Part shown: one piece after another, positions 7,153-15,916 of the stretch
How positions within the stretch are numbered: position 1 is the stretch's first letter
How the letters are laid out: each line of letters begins with the position of its first letter
The notes under the pieces: model-generated
Seen by the model: only the letters and a program-made list of their open reading frames with translations
Database searches by the model: none
What the model was told of the DNA's origin: nothing
Program-made: the position numbers and the translations under genes
Source of the DNA: Caryophanales bacterium UBA4951
Lineage (GTDB): Bacteria; Bacillota_I; Bacilli_A; RFN20; CAG-826
Assembly (NCBI GenBank): GCA_002397465.1
Contig: DHAP01000019.1
Location: 1-26,836 of the forward strand
Length of the DNA stretch: 26,836 nt
Direction: 5' to 3'

Positions 7153-8550
7153 TTATCCTATCGAATCCGACATGTCGAGCTTGATGAGCTGGTTGAGCTC
7201 AACCGCGTATTCCATCGGAAGTTCCTTGCTGAAAGGCTCGATGAAGCCCATGACGATCATCTGGGTGGCGTCTTCTTCGCTTAATCCCCTGCTCTCAAGA
7301 TAGAAGAGCTGTTCCTCGTTTATCTTGCTGACGCTGGCCTCGTGCTCGATATAAGAGGTCCCGTTGAGGATCTCGTTCTTCGGATAGGTGTCGCTCCTAG
7401 AGAGGTCATCGAGGATGAGGGTGTCACACTCGACGTGCGAATGGGCGTTCTCGGCCCCTTTCATCATCCTGACGGTGCCCCGGTAATTGGCGACCCCGCC
7501 ATTTTTGCAGATGCTTTTGGAGATGATGGTCGAAGAGGTGTTCTTGCCAATGTGGATCATCCTGGCCCCATTGTCCTGGAACTGGTTCTTGCCCCCGACC
7601 GCGATTGAGATGACGGAGCCCTTGGCCCCATCGCCTTTTAAGATGCAGGCTGGGTATTTCATGTTCCGGAAGCTGCCGATGTTGCCATCGACCCATTCCA
7701 TGAGCCCGTCATCCATGACCAAAGCCCTTTGGGTGACCATGTTGACGATGTTGGTGCTCCAGTTCTGAACGGTGGTGTAACGGCATCTGGCCCCTTTGAG
7801 GACCACGATCTCCACCACGGCGGCGTGCAAGCTCTCTTTGGAATAGATCGGGGCGGTACAGCCCTCGACGTAATTGATGTCCGCGCCCTCGTCGACGATG
7901 ATGAGGGTCCTTTCGAATTGTCCGGTCTTCTCGTTATTGATGCGGAAATAGCTTTGAAGCGGCTTCTCGAGATGGACGCCTTTCGGGACGTAGATGAAAG
8001 AGCCACCGCTCCAGACGGCGCCGTTTAAAGCGGCGAATTTGTTATCCATATAAGGCACGACGGTCCCGAAGTATTTCTTCATGAGTTCGGGGCAGCTTTG
8101 CAAAGCCATGTCGGTTGAAAGGAAGATAACGCCTTTCTTTTCGACCTCATCGAGCATGTTGTGGTAGACGACCTCGCTCTCGTATTGGGTGGTGACGCCT
8201 GAAAGGTATTTCTGTTCCTGCTCCGGGATCCCTAGTCTTTGGAAAGTGCTCTTGACGGCCTCGGGGACCTCGTCCCAGTTCTGTTCCTCAGCCTGGGCGA
8301 CCCTCGTGAAATATGTGTACGAAGGAAAATCGATGAATGAAAGATCCGGCCCAAAGGATGGCATGTCCATCTTCTCAAAGGCTTTGAGGGCCTTGAGGCG
8401 ATACTCAAGCATCCATTCCGGCTCATTCTTGGCTTTGGAGATCTCTCTCACGACCTTTTCGTCGATGCCTTTGCCCGTCGTGAAAAGGACCTTGGCCTTG
8501 GTCTTGAAATCGTATTTGTAATCGTTGTCGAGGAACTTGGTGTCCGCCAT
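7153..8550 (-). CDS. sufB: Fe-S cluster assembly scaffold protein SufB
   Basis: This 465-residue protein is the core scaffold on which SUF iron-sulfur clusters are built, in complex with SufC ATPase and SufD. The family core is intact: NWSTNIVNMVTQRA (~263-276), KNTSSTIISKSI (~336-347), and the segment HVECDTLI with Cys375, which aligns with the sulfur-accepting cysteine of E. coli SufB (Cys405). Glu402-His403 in YIEHEASVSK correspond to the conserved cluster-assembly residues near its Glu434. The C-terminal FYLESRGLSEEDAT motif is also standard. Length is normal. It is the last suf gene of the run and starts 1 bp after the sufU stop, with mnmG following 2 bp after its end. Confidence 0.98.
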   Translation of the reverse strand: MADTKFLDNDYKYDFKTKAKVLFTTGKGIDEKVVREISKAKNEPEWMLEYRLKALKAFEKMDMPSFGPDLSFIDFPSYTYFTRVAQAEEQNWDEVPEAVKSTFQRLGIPEQEQKYLSGVTTQYESEVVYHNMLDEVEKKGVIFLSTDMALQSCPELMKKYFGTVVPYMDNKFAALNGAVWSGGSFIYVPKGVHLEKPLQSYFRINNEKTGQFERTLIIVDEGADINYVEGCTAPIYSKESLHAAVVEIVVLKGARCRYTTVQNWSTNIVNMVTQRALVMDDGLMEWVDGNIGSFRNMKYPACILKGDGAKGSVISIAVGGKNQFQDNGARMIHIGKNTSSTIISKSICKNGGVANYRGTVRMMKGAENAHSHVECDTLILDDLSRSDTYPKNEILNGTSYIEHEASVSKINEEQLFYLESRGLSEEDATQMIVMGFIEPFSKELPMEYAVELNQLIKLDMSDSIG

Positions 8551-8551
8551 G

Positions 8552-8995
8552 CTATTTCTCTTCCTTGTCGAGGAGCTCCATCATCGCCGTCCAACCCATG
8601 GTGGCGCAATGGATCCTCGCGGCTTGTTTGGAGGTGTTGATGAAAGCCAAGGCCTCATCGAGGACCGAGGCGTCGTATTCTTTTTCCTCGATCATGTTGA
8701 GATACTGGGTGATGACGTATTTGGCTTTCGTTTCGTCTAATCCGATGAGACGGTCGCAGAGGATGTCCGTTGAGGCGCTGGAGATGGTGCAGGCCACCCC
8801 ATCCCATCTGGCATCCTTGACTGAACCATCTTCATATAAGAGATAAACATCGAAATCATCGATGCAATTGGTCGAAGAAGCGTGCAAAGAAAGATAATCG
8901 TCACCGCTCGGCTTGCCTTTATGACGGGGGTTCTGGTAATGGTCCATGATGATCTCCCGCATCAGTTCGGGGGTCAGCTCAATTGAAGTAGGCAT
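8552..8995 (-). CDS. sufU: SufU zinc-dependent sulfurtransferase
   Basis: This 147-residue SufU accepts persulfide sulfur from SufS and passes it to the SufBCD scaffold. The zinc-binding set of the Bacillus protein is present and correctly spaced: Cys44 and Asp46 (NCID), Cys69 (GVACTIS) and Cys130 (IHCATMGW). The ~20-residue insertion between the second and third cysteine groups that separates SufU from IscU scaffolds is also present. It starts inside the 3' end of sufS (17-bp overlap). With SufS it forms the sulfur-mobilising half of the pathway, as is usual in Bacillota. Cys80 (DILC) is an extra cysteine of unknown relevance. Confidence 0.95.
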   Translation of the reverse strand: MPTSIELTPELMREIIMDHYQNPRHKGKPSGDDYLSLHASSTNCIDDFDVYLLYEDGSVKDARWDGVACTISSASTDILCDRLIGLDETKAKYVITQYLNMIEEKEYDASVLDEALAFINTSKQAARIHCATMGWTAMMELLDKEEK

Positions 8996-10217
8996 CCAAG
9001 AACTCCTTTCCGTGCCTCACGGCATCCACAAGCGCGTCGACATCCTCTTTGGTCGTGTAGAAATAGAAGCTGGCCCTCACCGTGGCGACGACGCCAAGGA
9101 AATCGATGAGGATTTTGGCGCAATGTTGGCCGCTTCGGCAGGCGATGCCTTTGGAATTGAGATAGGTGGCCGCATCCTGGGCGAAGACGTCCTTGATGTT
9201 GAAGGTCACGATCCCAGCCTCGCTCTTGGGGTTGTAGATGATCGCGTTCCCGGTTTTCTCTAATTCCTCGACCGCGTAACGTTTCAATTCTTCTTCGTAG
9301 GCGTTGATGTTGTCTAAGCCGATCTTCTCGATGTATTTGATGGCCTCATTGAGGCCGAAGATGCCTTCGATGTTCTGGGTGCCGGCCTCAAAGCGGAGAG
9401 GCGGCTCAAGATAGCCGACGTCGCCGCACATGTCGAACTTGGCGTTCATGCCGCCGCCCGTCATGAAAGGATCCGTCTTCTTCAAGAGATCGAATTTGCC
9501 ATAAAGGACGCCGATTCCGGTCGGACCGCAGAGTTTGTGGCCGCTGAAGGAAAGGAAATCGATGTCCAAGTCTTTGACGTCGGTCTTGATATGAGGGACC
9601 GACTGAGCGCCATCACAAACGAGCAAAGCCCCATATTCATGGGCTATTTTGGCCAGTTCCTTGATCGGGGCGATATAGCCAAGAACATTGGTAACCTGGG
9701 CCACTGCGACGATCTTCGTATGCTTGGTGATCGTTTTTCTTAGATTCTCGGCGGTGAGACGCCCATCTTTGTCTAGAGGGATGAACTTGACTTTGGCCCC
9801 AGTCATCTCGCTGACCTTATACCAAGGCAAGACGTTGGAGGCGTGCTCGGCCTGGGTGAGAAGGATCTCATCGTCCTTGGTGAGATATTTGACGCCATAG
9901 CCAAAGGCCACGAGGTTGATGCTGTTGGTCGTGCCGCTTGTGAAGACGACTTCGGTCGGATCGCAGTTGATGAAATGGGCGACGGTCTTTCTTGTCTCAA
10001 GGATTTTCTCGTCGACTTTGAAGCAAAGATCGTAGTCGCCACGGTGTGAATTGCTCGTTTCAAAAGAGTAATAATCCTCAACTGATTTCAAGACGCAGTC
10101 CGGCTTGAAGGTCGTGGAGGCGTTGTCTAGCCACACAAGAGGATGCTTTTGCATCATCACGTGGTTCCGATACATCGGGAAGTCCTCTCTTATCTTATAT
10201 GGATCAAAGTTTGCCAT
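8979..10217 (-). CDS. sufS: Cysteine desulfurase SufS
   Basis: This 412-residue PLP enzyme removes sulfur from cysteine to make alanine and an enzyme persulfide. The PLP lysine is Lys228 in SGHKLCGPTGIG, the cofactor-contacting CDGAQSVPH motif lies at 201-209, and the catalytic cysteine is Cys366 in RSGQHCAK, the RxGxHC form typical of type-II (SufS) enzymes. Length is normal. Its Shine-Dalgarno (GGGAGTG) lies at the end of sufD, 2 bp away. It overlaps sufU, its direct partner, by 17 bp. Together these support a complete SufS-SufU sulfur-delivery pair. Confidence 0.98.
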   Translation of the reverse strand: MANFDPYKIREDFPMYRNHVMMQKHPLVWLDNASTTFKPDCVLKSVEDYYSFETSNSHRGDYDLCFKVDEKILETRKTVAHFINCDPTEVVFTSGTTNSINLVAFGYGVKYLTKDDEILLTQAEHASNVLPWYKVSEMTGAKVKFIPLDKDGRLTAENLRKTITKHTKIVAVAQVTNVLGYIAPIKELAKIAHEYGALLVCDGAQSVPHIKTDVKDLDIDFLSFSGHKLCGPTGIGVLYGKFDLLKKTDPFMTGGGMNAKFDMCGDVGYLEPPLRFEAGTQNIEGIFGLNEAIKYIEKIGLDNINAYEEELKRYAVEELEKTGNAIIYNPKSEAGIVTFNIKDVFAQDAATYLNSKGIACRSGQHCAKILIDFLGVVATVRASFYFYTTKEDVDALVDAVRHGKEFLDAYFN

Positions 10218-10219
10218 AG

Positions 10220-10927
10220 TTACACTCCCTCCTCGATGGCTTGGTCGATCTTCGAATTGATCGAGTCATCGTTAAAATACTGCTCAATCGGTTTCAGATA
10301 GCCCAAGGTGATGAGGCGTTTGGCCTCTTCTTCGTTCACGCCGCGCGATTCAAGGTAGAAAAGATGGTCTTCGTTAAGACGTCCCACCACCGCGGCGTGG
10401 CTCGCTTGGACGTCATTGTCGTCAATCTTCAGAATCGGGGAGGCTTGCGCGTCTCCGCTCTTATCGAAAACGATGATTTTGGCCTCTTGCCTGGTCGCGG
10501 CTTTTTTGGCCCCTTTATCGATGTGGCTGACGCCAGAGAAAACTAGGCGGCTATCATCCCTCACGATGCCATAGTTTGACATCAGGGCCTCGGTTTCAAT
10601 TGACGAATGGTTGACGGATGGATAGAACTTCTTGATAGCCCCTTTGGAGGCGATGGAAACGCCATGGAAAAGGCATTTGGAGCCCCTCCCTAGCAAGTTG
10701 ACGTTAAGAATGAAGGTGAATGATGAGGGCGAGAAATCCGCGAAAGCCCCCTCAAACGAGGCATCATCGTAGACATTCACCGTAATATCGATGTCTTTAT
10801 TAGCCTTGAAAGAGGCAATATCCAAATGAAAAGACTCACCCTTTTTGACGTCATAAGTCACCTTCTGGAGGTCCTCATCGACGTAGAGGGCGAAACTGGT
10901 GTTGTCTTTCTGGCTATTTTTTATCAT
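10220..10927 (-). CDS. sufD: Short SufD-type Fe-S assembly protein
   Basis: This 235-residue protein is much shorter than SufD of B. subtilis or E. coli (over 400 residues) but keeps the defining C-terminal segment SHAAVVGRLNEDHLFYLESR (~184-203) shared with SufB. The missing part is mainly the N-terminal domain; the beta-helix core remains. It should pair with SufB and SufC in the scaffold complex. I take the start at 10927 (MIKNSQKD) over an upstream in-frame Met at 10957, because 10927 has an AGGA site 9 nt upstream and gives a short 14-bp overlap with sufC. Short SufDs occur in minimal Bacillota lineages, so this is probably a lineage feature and not a truncation. Confidence 0.9.
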   Translation of the reverse strand: MIKNSQKDNTSFALYVDEDLQKVTYDVKKGESFHLDIASFKANKDIDITVNVYDDASFEGAFADFSPSSFTFILNVNLLGRGSKCLFHGVSIASKGAIKKFYPSVNHSSIETEALMSNYGIVRDDSRLVFSGVSHIDKGAKKAATRQEAKIIVFDKSGDAQASPILKIDDNDVQASHAAVVGRLNEDHLFYLESRGVNEEEAKRLITLGYLKPIEQYFNDDSINSKIDQAIEEGV

Positions 10928-11744
10928 TGACGGCAATCCTAGTGGCGCAGGCCCCAATCGAAACGGTATTCATCGGCACGTCAGTCTCTTTCTCGACCTC
11001 GATGCCCAAATCACGTTTGATCCACTCATATCCTTCGGTGTCGATCTTCTCGATCAATTCGACCCCTCCGTTAACGGCGATGCGGCCATTGATGAGGACG
11101 GCGGCCCTCGTCGGTTTGATCATGTTATATAGACGGGCGTAATGGCTCACGACAAGGAAGCCAGCCCCCCGTTTTTGCTCTTCTTCGATGGCTTTGGCCA
11201 CGACGACCATCGCGTCGACGTCAAGTCCGGAATCTATTTCGTCAAGCATGGCGAATTTCGGCTTCAAAAGCTTCATTTGCAGCATCTCGTTGCGTTTTTT
11301 CTCGCCGCCAGAGAAACCCTCGTTAAGGTTTCGCTTGCTCATCTCGAAGGGAATGCCCATGGCTTTGTAGGCTGTCTGAAGGGAGGCGTAGAACTCAAAA
11401 AGGCTCATCGGTTTCTCACGGTGGGCGTTCATCGCCGCCTTGAGGAAGTCGGCCGAGTTGAGGCCTGGGATCTCCGAAGGGTATTGCATGGCGAGGAAGA
11501 CGCCGGCTTTGGAACGGGCGTCCACGGACATCTTCAAGACGTCATCCCCATCCAAAAGTATCGATCCTTCCGTCACTTTATAGGCAGGATTGCCCATGAT
11601 GGCGGCCAAAAGGGTGCTTTTGCCATGCCCGTTAGGACCTAATAGAGCCAGGGTCTCGCCTTCTTTGAGGCTGAGGTCGACCCCTTTCAATATCTCTTTT
11701 GAGGCTACTTCGACATGTAGGTTTTTTATAACGAGTTCAGACAT
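10914..11744 (-). CDS. sufC: Fe-S cluster assembly ATPase SufC
   Basis: This ABC-type ATPase of 276 residues powers the SufBCD scaffold in the cytoplasm and is not a transporter. Walker A is GPNGHGKST at 36-44, the Q-loop region is FLAMQYPSEIPG (~83-94), the ABC signature is FSGGE at 144-148, Walker B is FAMLDE at 164-169, followed by the D-loop DSGLD, and the switch histidine is His201. The length is slightly above the usual ~250-260, owing to a C-terminal tail after residue ~250. It is the first gene of the operon, with an AGGGAG ribosome binding site and a good promoter 25-50 bp upstream, so it sets expression of the whole suf-mnmG-parAB run. Confidence 0.98.
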   Translation of the reverse strand: MSELVIKNLHVEVASKEILKGVDLSLKEGETLALLGPNGHGKSTLLAAIMGNPAYKVTEGSILLDGDDVLKMSVDARSKAGVFLAMQYPSEIPGLNSADFLKAAMNAHREKPMSLFEFYASLQTAYKAMGIPFEMSKRNLNEGFSGGEKKRNEMLQMKLLKPKFAMLDEIDSGLDVDAMVVVAKAIEEEQKRGAGFLVVSHYARLYNMIKPTRAAVLINGRIAVNGGVELIEKIDTEGYEWIKRDLGIEVEKETDVPMNTVSIGACATRIAVNDKK

Positions 11745-11766
11745 ACTTTCTCCCTAGGGCGCACCT

Positions 11767-11795
11767 ATTCTAATCCTTGAAGCATAGCGCTTCAA
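11767..11795 (-). promoter_or_regulatory. sufC promoter with overlapping perfect palindrome
   Basis: On the minus strand a -35 TTGAAG (11795-11790), a 17-bp spacer and a -10 TAGAAT (11772-11767) precede sufC. A perfect 7+7 bp inverted repeat, TTGAAGC-N5-GCTTCAA (11777-11795), starts at the -35 and fills much of the spacer, the position of a repressor operator. Iron or Fe-S regulation would be logical for suf genes, but the sequence does not match a Fur box or any regulator site I know. Confidence 0.6.
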
Positions 11796-11803
11796 ACAAT
11801 ACG

Positions 11804-11817
11804 GTAACTAAAGTTAC
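11804..11817. promoter_or_regulatory. Palindrome GTAACTAAAGTTAC in the divergent control region
   Basis: This is a perfect 6+6 bp inverted repeat with a 2-bp centre, placed just upstream of the sufC -35 and between the two divergent promoters. Its place suggests a regulator site acting on one or both sides; the binding protein is unknown. Confidence 0.4.
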
Positions 11818-11872
11818 ACCCATGGTTTTTATAGGCATATTCCTCCATTGCGAAAGAGGCTAAATCTTGTTG

Positions 11873-11901
11873 TTGCACCCATTCTCTTTAGAGAATAGAC
11901 T
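11873..11901 (+). promoter_or_regulatory. Lipoprotein operon promoter with palindrome in the spacer
   Basis: A -35 TTGCAC (11873-11878), a 17-bp spacer and a -10 TAGACT (11896-11901) precede the PrsA-like gene. The spacer is filled by a perfect 7+7 bp inverted repeat ATTCTCT-TT-AGAGAAT (11881-11896), which also touches the -10. This is a likely operator, different in sequence from the one at sufC. Confidence 0.5.
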
Positions 11902-11943
11902 TATAGCGCAATGTTTTGTGCAAGGAGGAGAAAGTCCACGCAT

Positions 11944-14118
11944 ATGAAGAATAAGAAACGTGCTCTCGGACTGGTAGCGATGCTTGTTGCGGTCGCCGGT
12001 TTATCAGCCTGTGACGAAGTTAGCTCCACTAACAATGGCAGCATCTTCACGTATACCGATGCCGCTGGCAACCGTGTCAGCTACACAGCCGAAGACCTGC
12101 TTTCGTATTATCGGAAGACAGGAAGTTCGCTCAGCACCGAATTCGATAAGGTGTATGAGGTCATGATCCGTCGTTATTACGATACGACTGGAAAAGCCAC
12201 CAAGGCCACCCTTGAAGCCGAAGCCACTTCTGAGGTTCTTTCAATCAAGAACACCGCTCAGAAAACAGCTGAGACCAACGGGACGTCCTATGAGGCTGAA
12301 TTCGAAAGCCAGCTCTCAAGCGCCGGCGTCAAAAACGCCGAAGAGCTTTACCAGTTGAAGCTTTATAATCTCGAGAAGAGCAAATTCGAGACCGAGCTTT
12401 ACAACAACTATGGCACTGGCGACAGCACCATCTCTGGTTATGAGGCCATCAAGAATGGCTATTACACCAAAGACGGAAGCAAAACCTACATTTTCCAAAG
12501 CGATGCCAACACTTGGGGCATCAGCAATGATGGCTGGATCAAGGAGCAAATGCCTTATCACACCCGTCATATCTTGATCAAGTTCGCCAATGGCAAGACC
12601 GGTGAATACACCCAAGACAAAATCGCCGAGAGCACTGGCTCCAGCGAAGGCGGCGAAGCCACCAACTTGGCTCAGGTCATCATTCAGCTCGCGGGCGCTT
12701 CCTATTCCACCAACGTGGATTCGAACAACAACCGCACCACCAATATCTCGACCGCCAGCAACCGTCTCTCCTTTGGCTCCATCGCCAAATCCATGAGCGA
12801 CGATTCCAGCTCGGCCGCCGCTTTCGGCGATGTTGGCTTCATGAGCAAGACCACCTCGTTCAACAACGAGTACAAACTTGGTCTTTACACCTATGAGTCC
12901 ATCTACAGCCAACGCGAGAAAAACACTTCTTGGGGCAGCCAAAACGCCTACAGGATCACCCCGGGGCTTACTGAGGACGCCACTTCCGTGAACGACGTCG
13001 ACAGCAACCAGACCCTTGAGGATGGGACCACCATCAACGACTACTTCAACAATTTCTCTTATTCCACGAGCGAAAGCACCTCGGAGACTGGCATCGGCCA
13101 GATTCCGTTCGGCGCCGCCGTCGCCCTTCTCGACTACTCGAAAGTCACCAAGGACAGCAATGGCAACGTCGTGAATGAGGGCAATGAGTCCTACTATCCG
13201 CGTAACGTCATCTTCAACAAGTACTTCAATAAGCACAACGTCTGCGTCATCACCCCGAACGCCATCTGGAGCAACAATGACTCCGGCAGCAGCGAAACCG
13301 CCACCGCCGCCAACAATTGCGCCGATGTCGTGAGCGGCGACAGCGTCGTGAAGCAGAACTTCGTCGGTGAGTACACCTCCGAATATGGCAATCTCCCCGG
13401 CTTCAAGACCGATACCACCAACATCCTCCCGCAGTTCCAGCACAACGTGCTCACCAACGAGAGCGGCAATATCGTCTTGGCCGTCAGGACTTCCACCGAC
13501 AGCTATCAGGCCATCCACTTCATCGTGGTTGAAAGAAGCGCCCTCAGCCAGTATGGCTTAACCGAGAGCAACGGTCAGATCGTCGAGAACACGGATGACT
13601 CCGAGTCAACCGGAACCCCGACCCTTTCCGATTACTACACCACCTCGAACCCTGGCGATTCTTCCTATCCTACTTATAAGGATGGCTCAACCACCAAGAA
13701 CATGACGACCTACGTCAACTACAACAAGACCACGTCCCAGGACTACGCCGACAGAAGCGGCGCCATCACCTCGGACATCAAGAGCTACAATTCAGCCCTC
13801 AACACCTACTTCTTCGAGAAACTGGTCAACGATCAGTCCGTCAAGTTCAATGACTCGACCCTCGAGGATGAGATGATGGTCTACTCACAAACCAAACGTC
13901 AGAGCGCCAAGGACACCAACTTCACTTCCTGGAAAGATTCCTGGAAGACCTACGCTGAGGTCCTTGAAGCCCAAGAGTCCGCCCGTTTGAGCGGATTGAG
14001 CGACGGAAAAGGCAGCCTTCTCACCGAGACGACCGCCGTCCAGTTCAGCGATCCGAACAAAGACACCTCAACCGGTGTTTGGGCGAAAGGAGGAGCCTGC
14101 TACTATGGCACTAAATAA
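11944..14118 (+). CDS. PrsA-like lipoprotein with a split parvulin (PpiC-type) domain
   Basis: The 724-residue protein from MKNKKRALGL has a lipoprotein signal with lipobox LSAC (Cys23), so it should be lipid-anchored on the outer face of the membrane. A parvulin peptidyl-prolyl isomerase domain can be seen in two blocks: YHTRHILIKFANGK (~205-218) and FGSIAKSMSDDSSSAAAFGDVGFM (~277-300), separated by a ~58-residue insertion. A further ~400 residues follow, far longer than PrsA (~290). It probably helps exported proteins fold, which fits a genome exporting many large surface proteins. An earlier in-frame ATG at 11911 would add 11 basic residues; 11944 is chosen for its typical lipoprotein start, although the AGGAGG site then sits unusually far (15 nt). 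It overlaps the next lipoprotein gene by 14 bp. Confidence 0.8.
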   Translation: MKNKKRALGLVAMLVAVAGLSACDEVSSTNNGSIFTYTDAAGNRVSYTAEDLLSYYRKTGSSLSTEFDKVYEVMIRRYYDTTGKATKATLEAEATSEVLSIKNTAQKTAETNGTSYEAEFESQLSSAGVKNAEELYQLKLYNLEKSKFETELYNNYGTGDSTISGYEAIKNGYYTKDGSKTYIFQSDANTWGISNDGWIKEQMPYHTRHILIKFANGKTGEYTQDKIAESTGSSEGGEATNLAQVIIQLAGASYSTNVDSNNNRTTNISTASNRLSFGSIAKSMSDDSSSAAAFGDVGFMSKTTSFNNEYKLGLYTYESIYSQREKNTSWGSQNAYRITPGLTEDATSVNDVDSNQTLEDGTTINDYFNNFSYSTSESTSETGIGQIPFGAAVALLDYSKVTKDSNGNVVNEGNESYYPRNVIFNKYFNKHNVCVITPNAIWSNNDSGSSETATAANNCADVVSGDSVVKQNFVGEYTSEYGNLPGFKTDTTNILPQFQHNVLTNESGNIVLAVRTSTDSYQAIHFIVVERSALSQYGLTESNGQIVENTDDSESTGTPTLSDYYTTSNPGDSSYPTYKDGSTTKNMTTYVNYNKTTSQDYADRSGAITSDIKSYNSALNTYFFEKLVNDQSVKFNDSTLEDEMMVYSQTKRQSAKDTNFTSWKDSWKTYAEVLEAQESARLSGLSDGKGSLLTETTAVQFSDPNKDTSTGVWAKGGACYYGTK

Positions 14119-15877
14119 AAAGAAGACCTTGCTCGGCCTGGTCTCTCTCGTCGCCGGCGTTTCGATGCTTGCCGGCTGCTCGACAGTCGAAGCCAAACCG
14201 ACCGCCAGCGTCTATGACGAAGCCATTCTCGACTTCGACAACGTCACCAACAACACGATGGGCGACATCTATGACGCCCTCGTCACCGGAGGCGACACCA
14301 ATAGCGGAAAGGTGCTAAACAACATCCTATATTTATATAGCACCACCGTTTATGGCAACTTCTTCGACACCACCTCCAACGGCTCGACCGTCAAAGGCCT
14401 CAAGAGCGTCGTCGATGAATACGAAGCCGATAATTCCAAGACCTCTGAGATCCAAGCCTTCGCCGATTCATACTCGGTCTATGGCGGCAAGATCCAGAAA
14501 GTCGTCAATTTCTATGACGAAGTCCTCTACCGTATCAGAACGACCTTCTTAGGATATGTCACAAACACCTCCTACCAAGTCCGTTCCAAGTTCCAAGAGA
14601 AGCTCTTCTACGATGCCCAGACCGAAGCCTATTACGATTTGGCCAACGTCACCACCGTGGGCGGAGTCGACAACTATCCTTATAACCAAGCTTCCAAGCA
14701 GGTTGAGGGTTCCTTCCGTCTCAGCGAAGGCTACACCGAAAAAGGCAGCCTCATCCTCGATGGTCAGAAAGAAGACGCCGGTGATGCCACCAACGCCTAC
14801 TTCAAAGACATCTTCGGGACCTACAAGAACTACATTGAGTTAGCCATCCTTCCGGATATCTACCGCAACGAGCTCACCTCCCAGTATCTTTACACCCAGA
14901 ACTTCGGCCAGCTTAAGATGACAAGCGAGCGCAAGATCGATTGCATCACCCTTCCGAAGAACGCCCAGTATCCTGACGCCGTCAAGAACCTGGTCCTTCA
15001 ATACAACCAGAAGGTCATCGTCGCCGGCAAAGACATGGACGATTATGGCTTCAGCTATCTGAACACCCTTTATAGCGGCGTTCTCGATGGCCTTGACACC
15101 GATCATCTCAACTTGGCCACCGAGATCTACTCCGCCGCCGGATGGACCACCTCAACCCTCAACGGCTCTGGTGCCACCTTCTACAACGAATCGGCCTATG
15201 GAACCATCTGCCAGAGCTACAACAAGCTCACCGACAACCGTTTCACCGATGACAGCTCCGTCAGAAGCGACTTCACCAATAGCGGCGCCTACAGCGTCGA
15301 CACTGGCTTAGCCATCAAGACGCAGGCTCTCGTCGCCACCGACAAGACCACTCATGGCTGGTACAGCTCATCGAGCGCCGTCAGCGGTTTGACCGATACC
15401 ATCAAGAAGCGTCTGTTCAAGATTCAGGTCGCCAACGAAGTCGATTCCGTCGACTGGGACAGCGCCTCTAAATCCTATCAGGATGCCGAACTCAGCTATG
15501 GTTACTACGTCGGAGGCAACTATTACCTCGTCCCGCAGGACCGTGAGTCCACCGAAAAGTATCCTTACATCATGGAAGAAAGCGGAAGCTACTACATCGT
15601 GAAAGTCGATGAGGCAGTCAAGGCCGTCAAGATCACCGCCACCGATTCCACGACTGGCAGCGGATCCTCTCAGTACTATGATTCCATGGCGAAACATTCC
15701 TCGAGCGAGACATACTATGGCGAACAAGTCGCAAGACAAGTCGCCTACTCCCTCTCGACCAGCGACACCTGGAAGAAAGCTTCCAATCAGTACTACGTCG
15801 AGCAGATGGCCTTGGTCTATCATGACGATTACGTCTATAGCTACTTCAAGTCCACCTTCCCCGATCTCTTCGACTGA
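14105..15877 (+). CDS. Lipoprotein of unknown function, coupled to the PrsA-like gene
   Basis: The 590-residue protein begins MALNKKKTLLGLVSL and has lipobox LAGC (Cys25). Its start lies inside the end of the previous gene, with an excellent AAAGGAGGA site, so the two are translationally coupled. The mature part is rich in Tyr, Ser, Thr and Asp, has no further membrane segment, and shows helical N-terminal stretches reminiscent of the chaperone part of SurA/PrsA proteins (FADSYSVYGGKIQKVVNFYDEV), but I see no parvulin signature. The similar size, signal sequence and mature-protein composition of the two genes suggest an ancient duplication or a two-part surface chaperone. A strong terminator follows 10 bp after the stop. 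Confidence 0.8.
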   Translation: MALNKKKTLLGLVSLVAGVSMLAGCSTVEAKPTASVYDEAILDFDNVTNNTMGDIYDALVTGGDTNSGKVLNNILYLYSTTVYGNFFDTTSNGSTVKGLKSVVDEYEADNSKTSEIQAFADSYSVYGGKIQKVVNFYDEVLYRIRTTFLGYVTNTSYQVRSKFQEKLFYDAQTEAYYDLANVTTVGGVDNYPYNQASKQVEGSFRLSEGYTEKGSLILDGQKEDAGDATNAYFKDIFGTYKNYIELAILPDIYRNELTSQYLYTQNFGQLKMTSERKIDCITLPKNAQYPDAVKNLVLQYNQKVIVAGKDMDDYGFSYLNTLYSGVLDGLDTDHLNLATEIYSAAGWTTSTLNGSGATFYNESAYGTICQSYNKLTDNRFTDDSSVRSDFTNSGAYSVDTGLAIKTQALVATDKTTHGWYSSSSAVSGLTDTIKKRLFKIQVANEVDSVDWDSASKSYQDAELSYGYYVGGNYYLVPQDRESTEKYPYIMEESGSYYIVKVDEAVKAVKITATDSTTGSGSSQYYDSMAKHSSSETYYGEQVARQVAYSLSTSDTWKKASNQYYVEQMALVYHDDYVYSYFKSTFPDLFD

Positions 15878-15887
15878 TCTGTCCAAC

Positions 15888-15916
15888 AAGGGCTGCCATC
15901 GGCAGCCCTTTTCTTT
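15888..15916 (+). terminator. Rho-independent terminator after the lipoprotein pair
   Basis: A 10-bp perfect stem AAGGGCTGCC/GGCAGCCCTT with a 3-nt loop is followed by TTCTTT. It ends the two-gene lipoprotein transcript. Confidence 0.92.

Noticed and set aside
10914..10957. Frameshift fusion of sufC and sufD
   Set aside because: Both genes have complete ends and good starts; the 14-bp overlap is of the same kind as those between parA-parB and between the two lipoproteins.
12316..13518. 400-codon open frame on the minus strand
   Set aside because: It is the antisense shadow of the PrsA-like lipoprotein gene. The Gly/Val/Ala/Asp-rich product comes from the opposite strand's codon bias, and it has no ribosome binding site or conserved motif.
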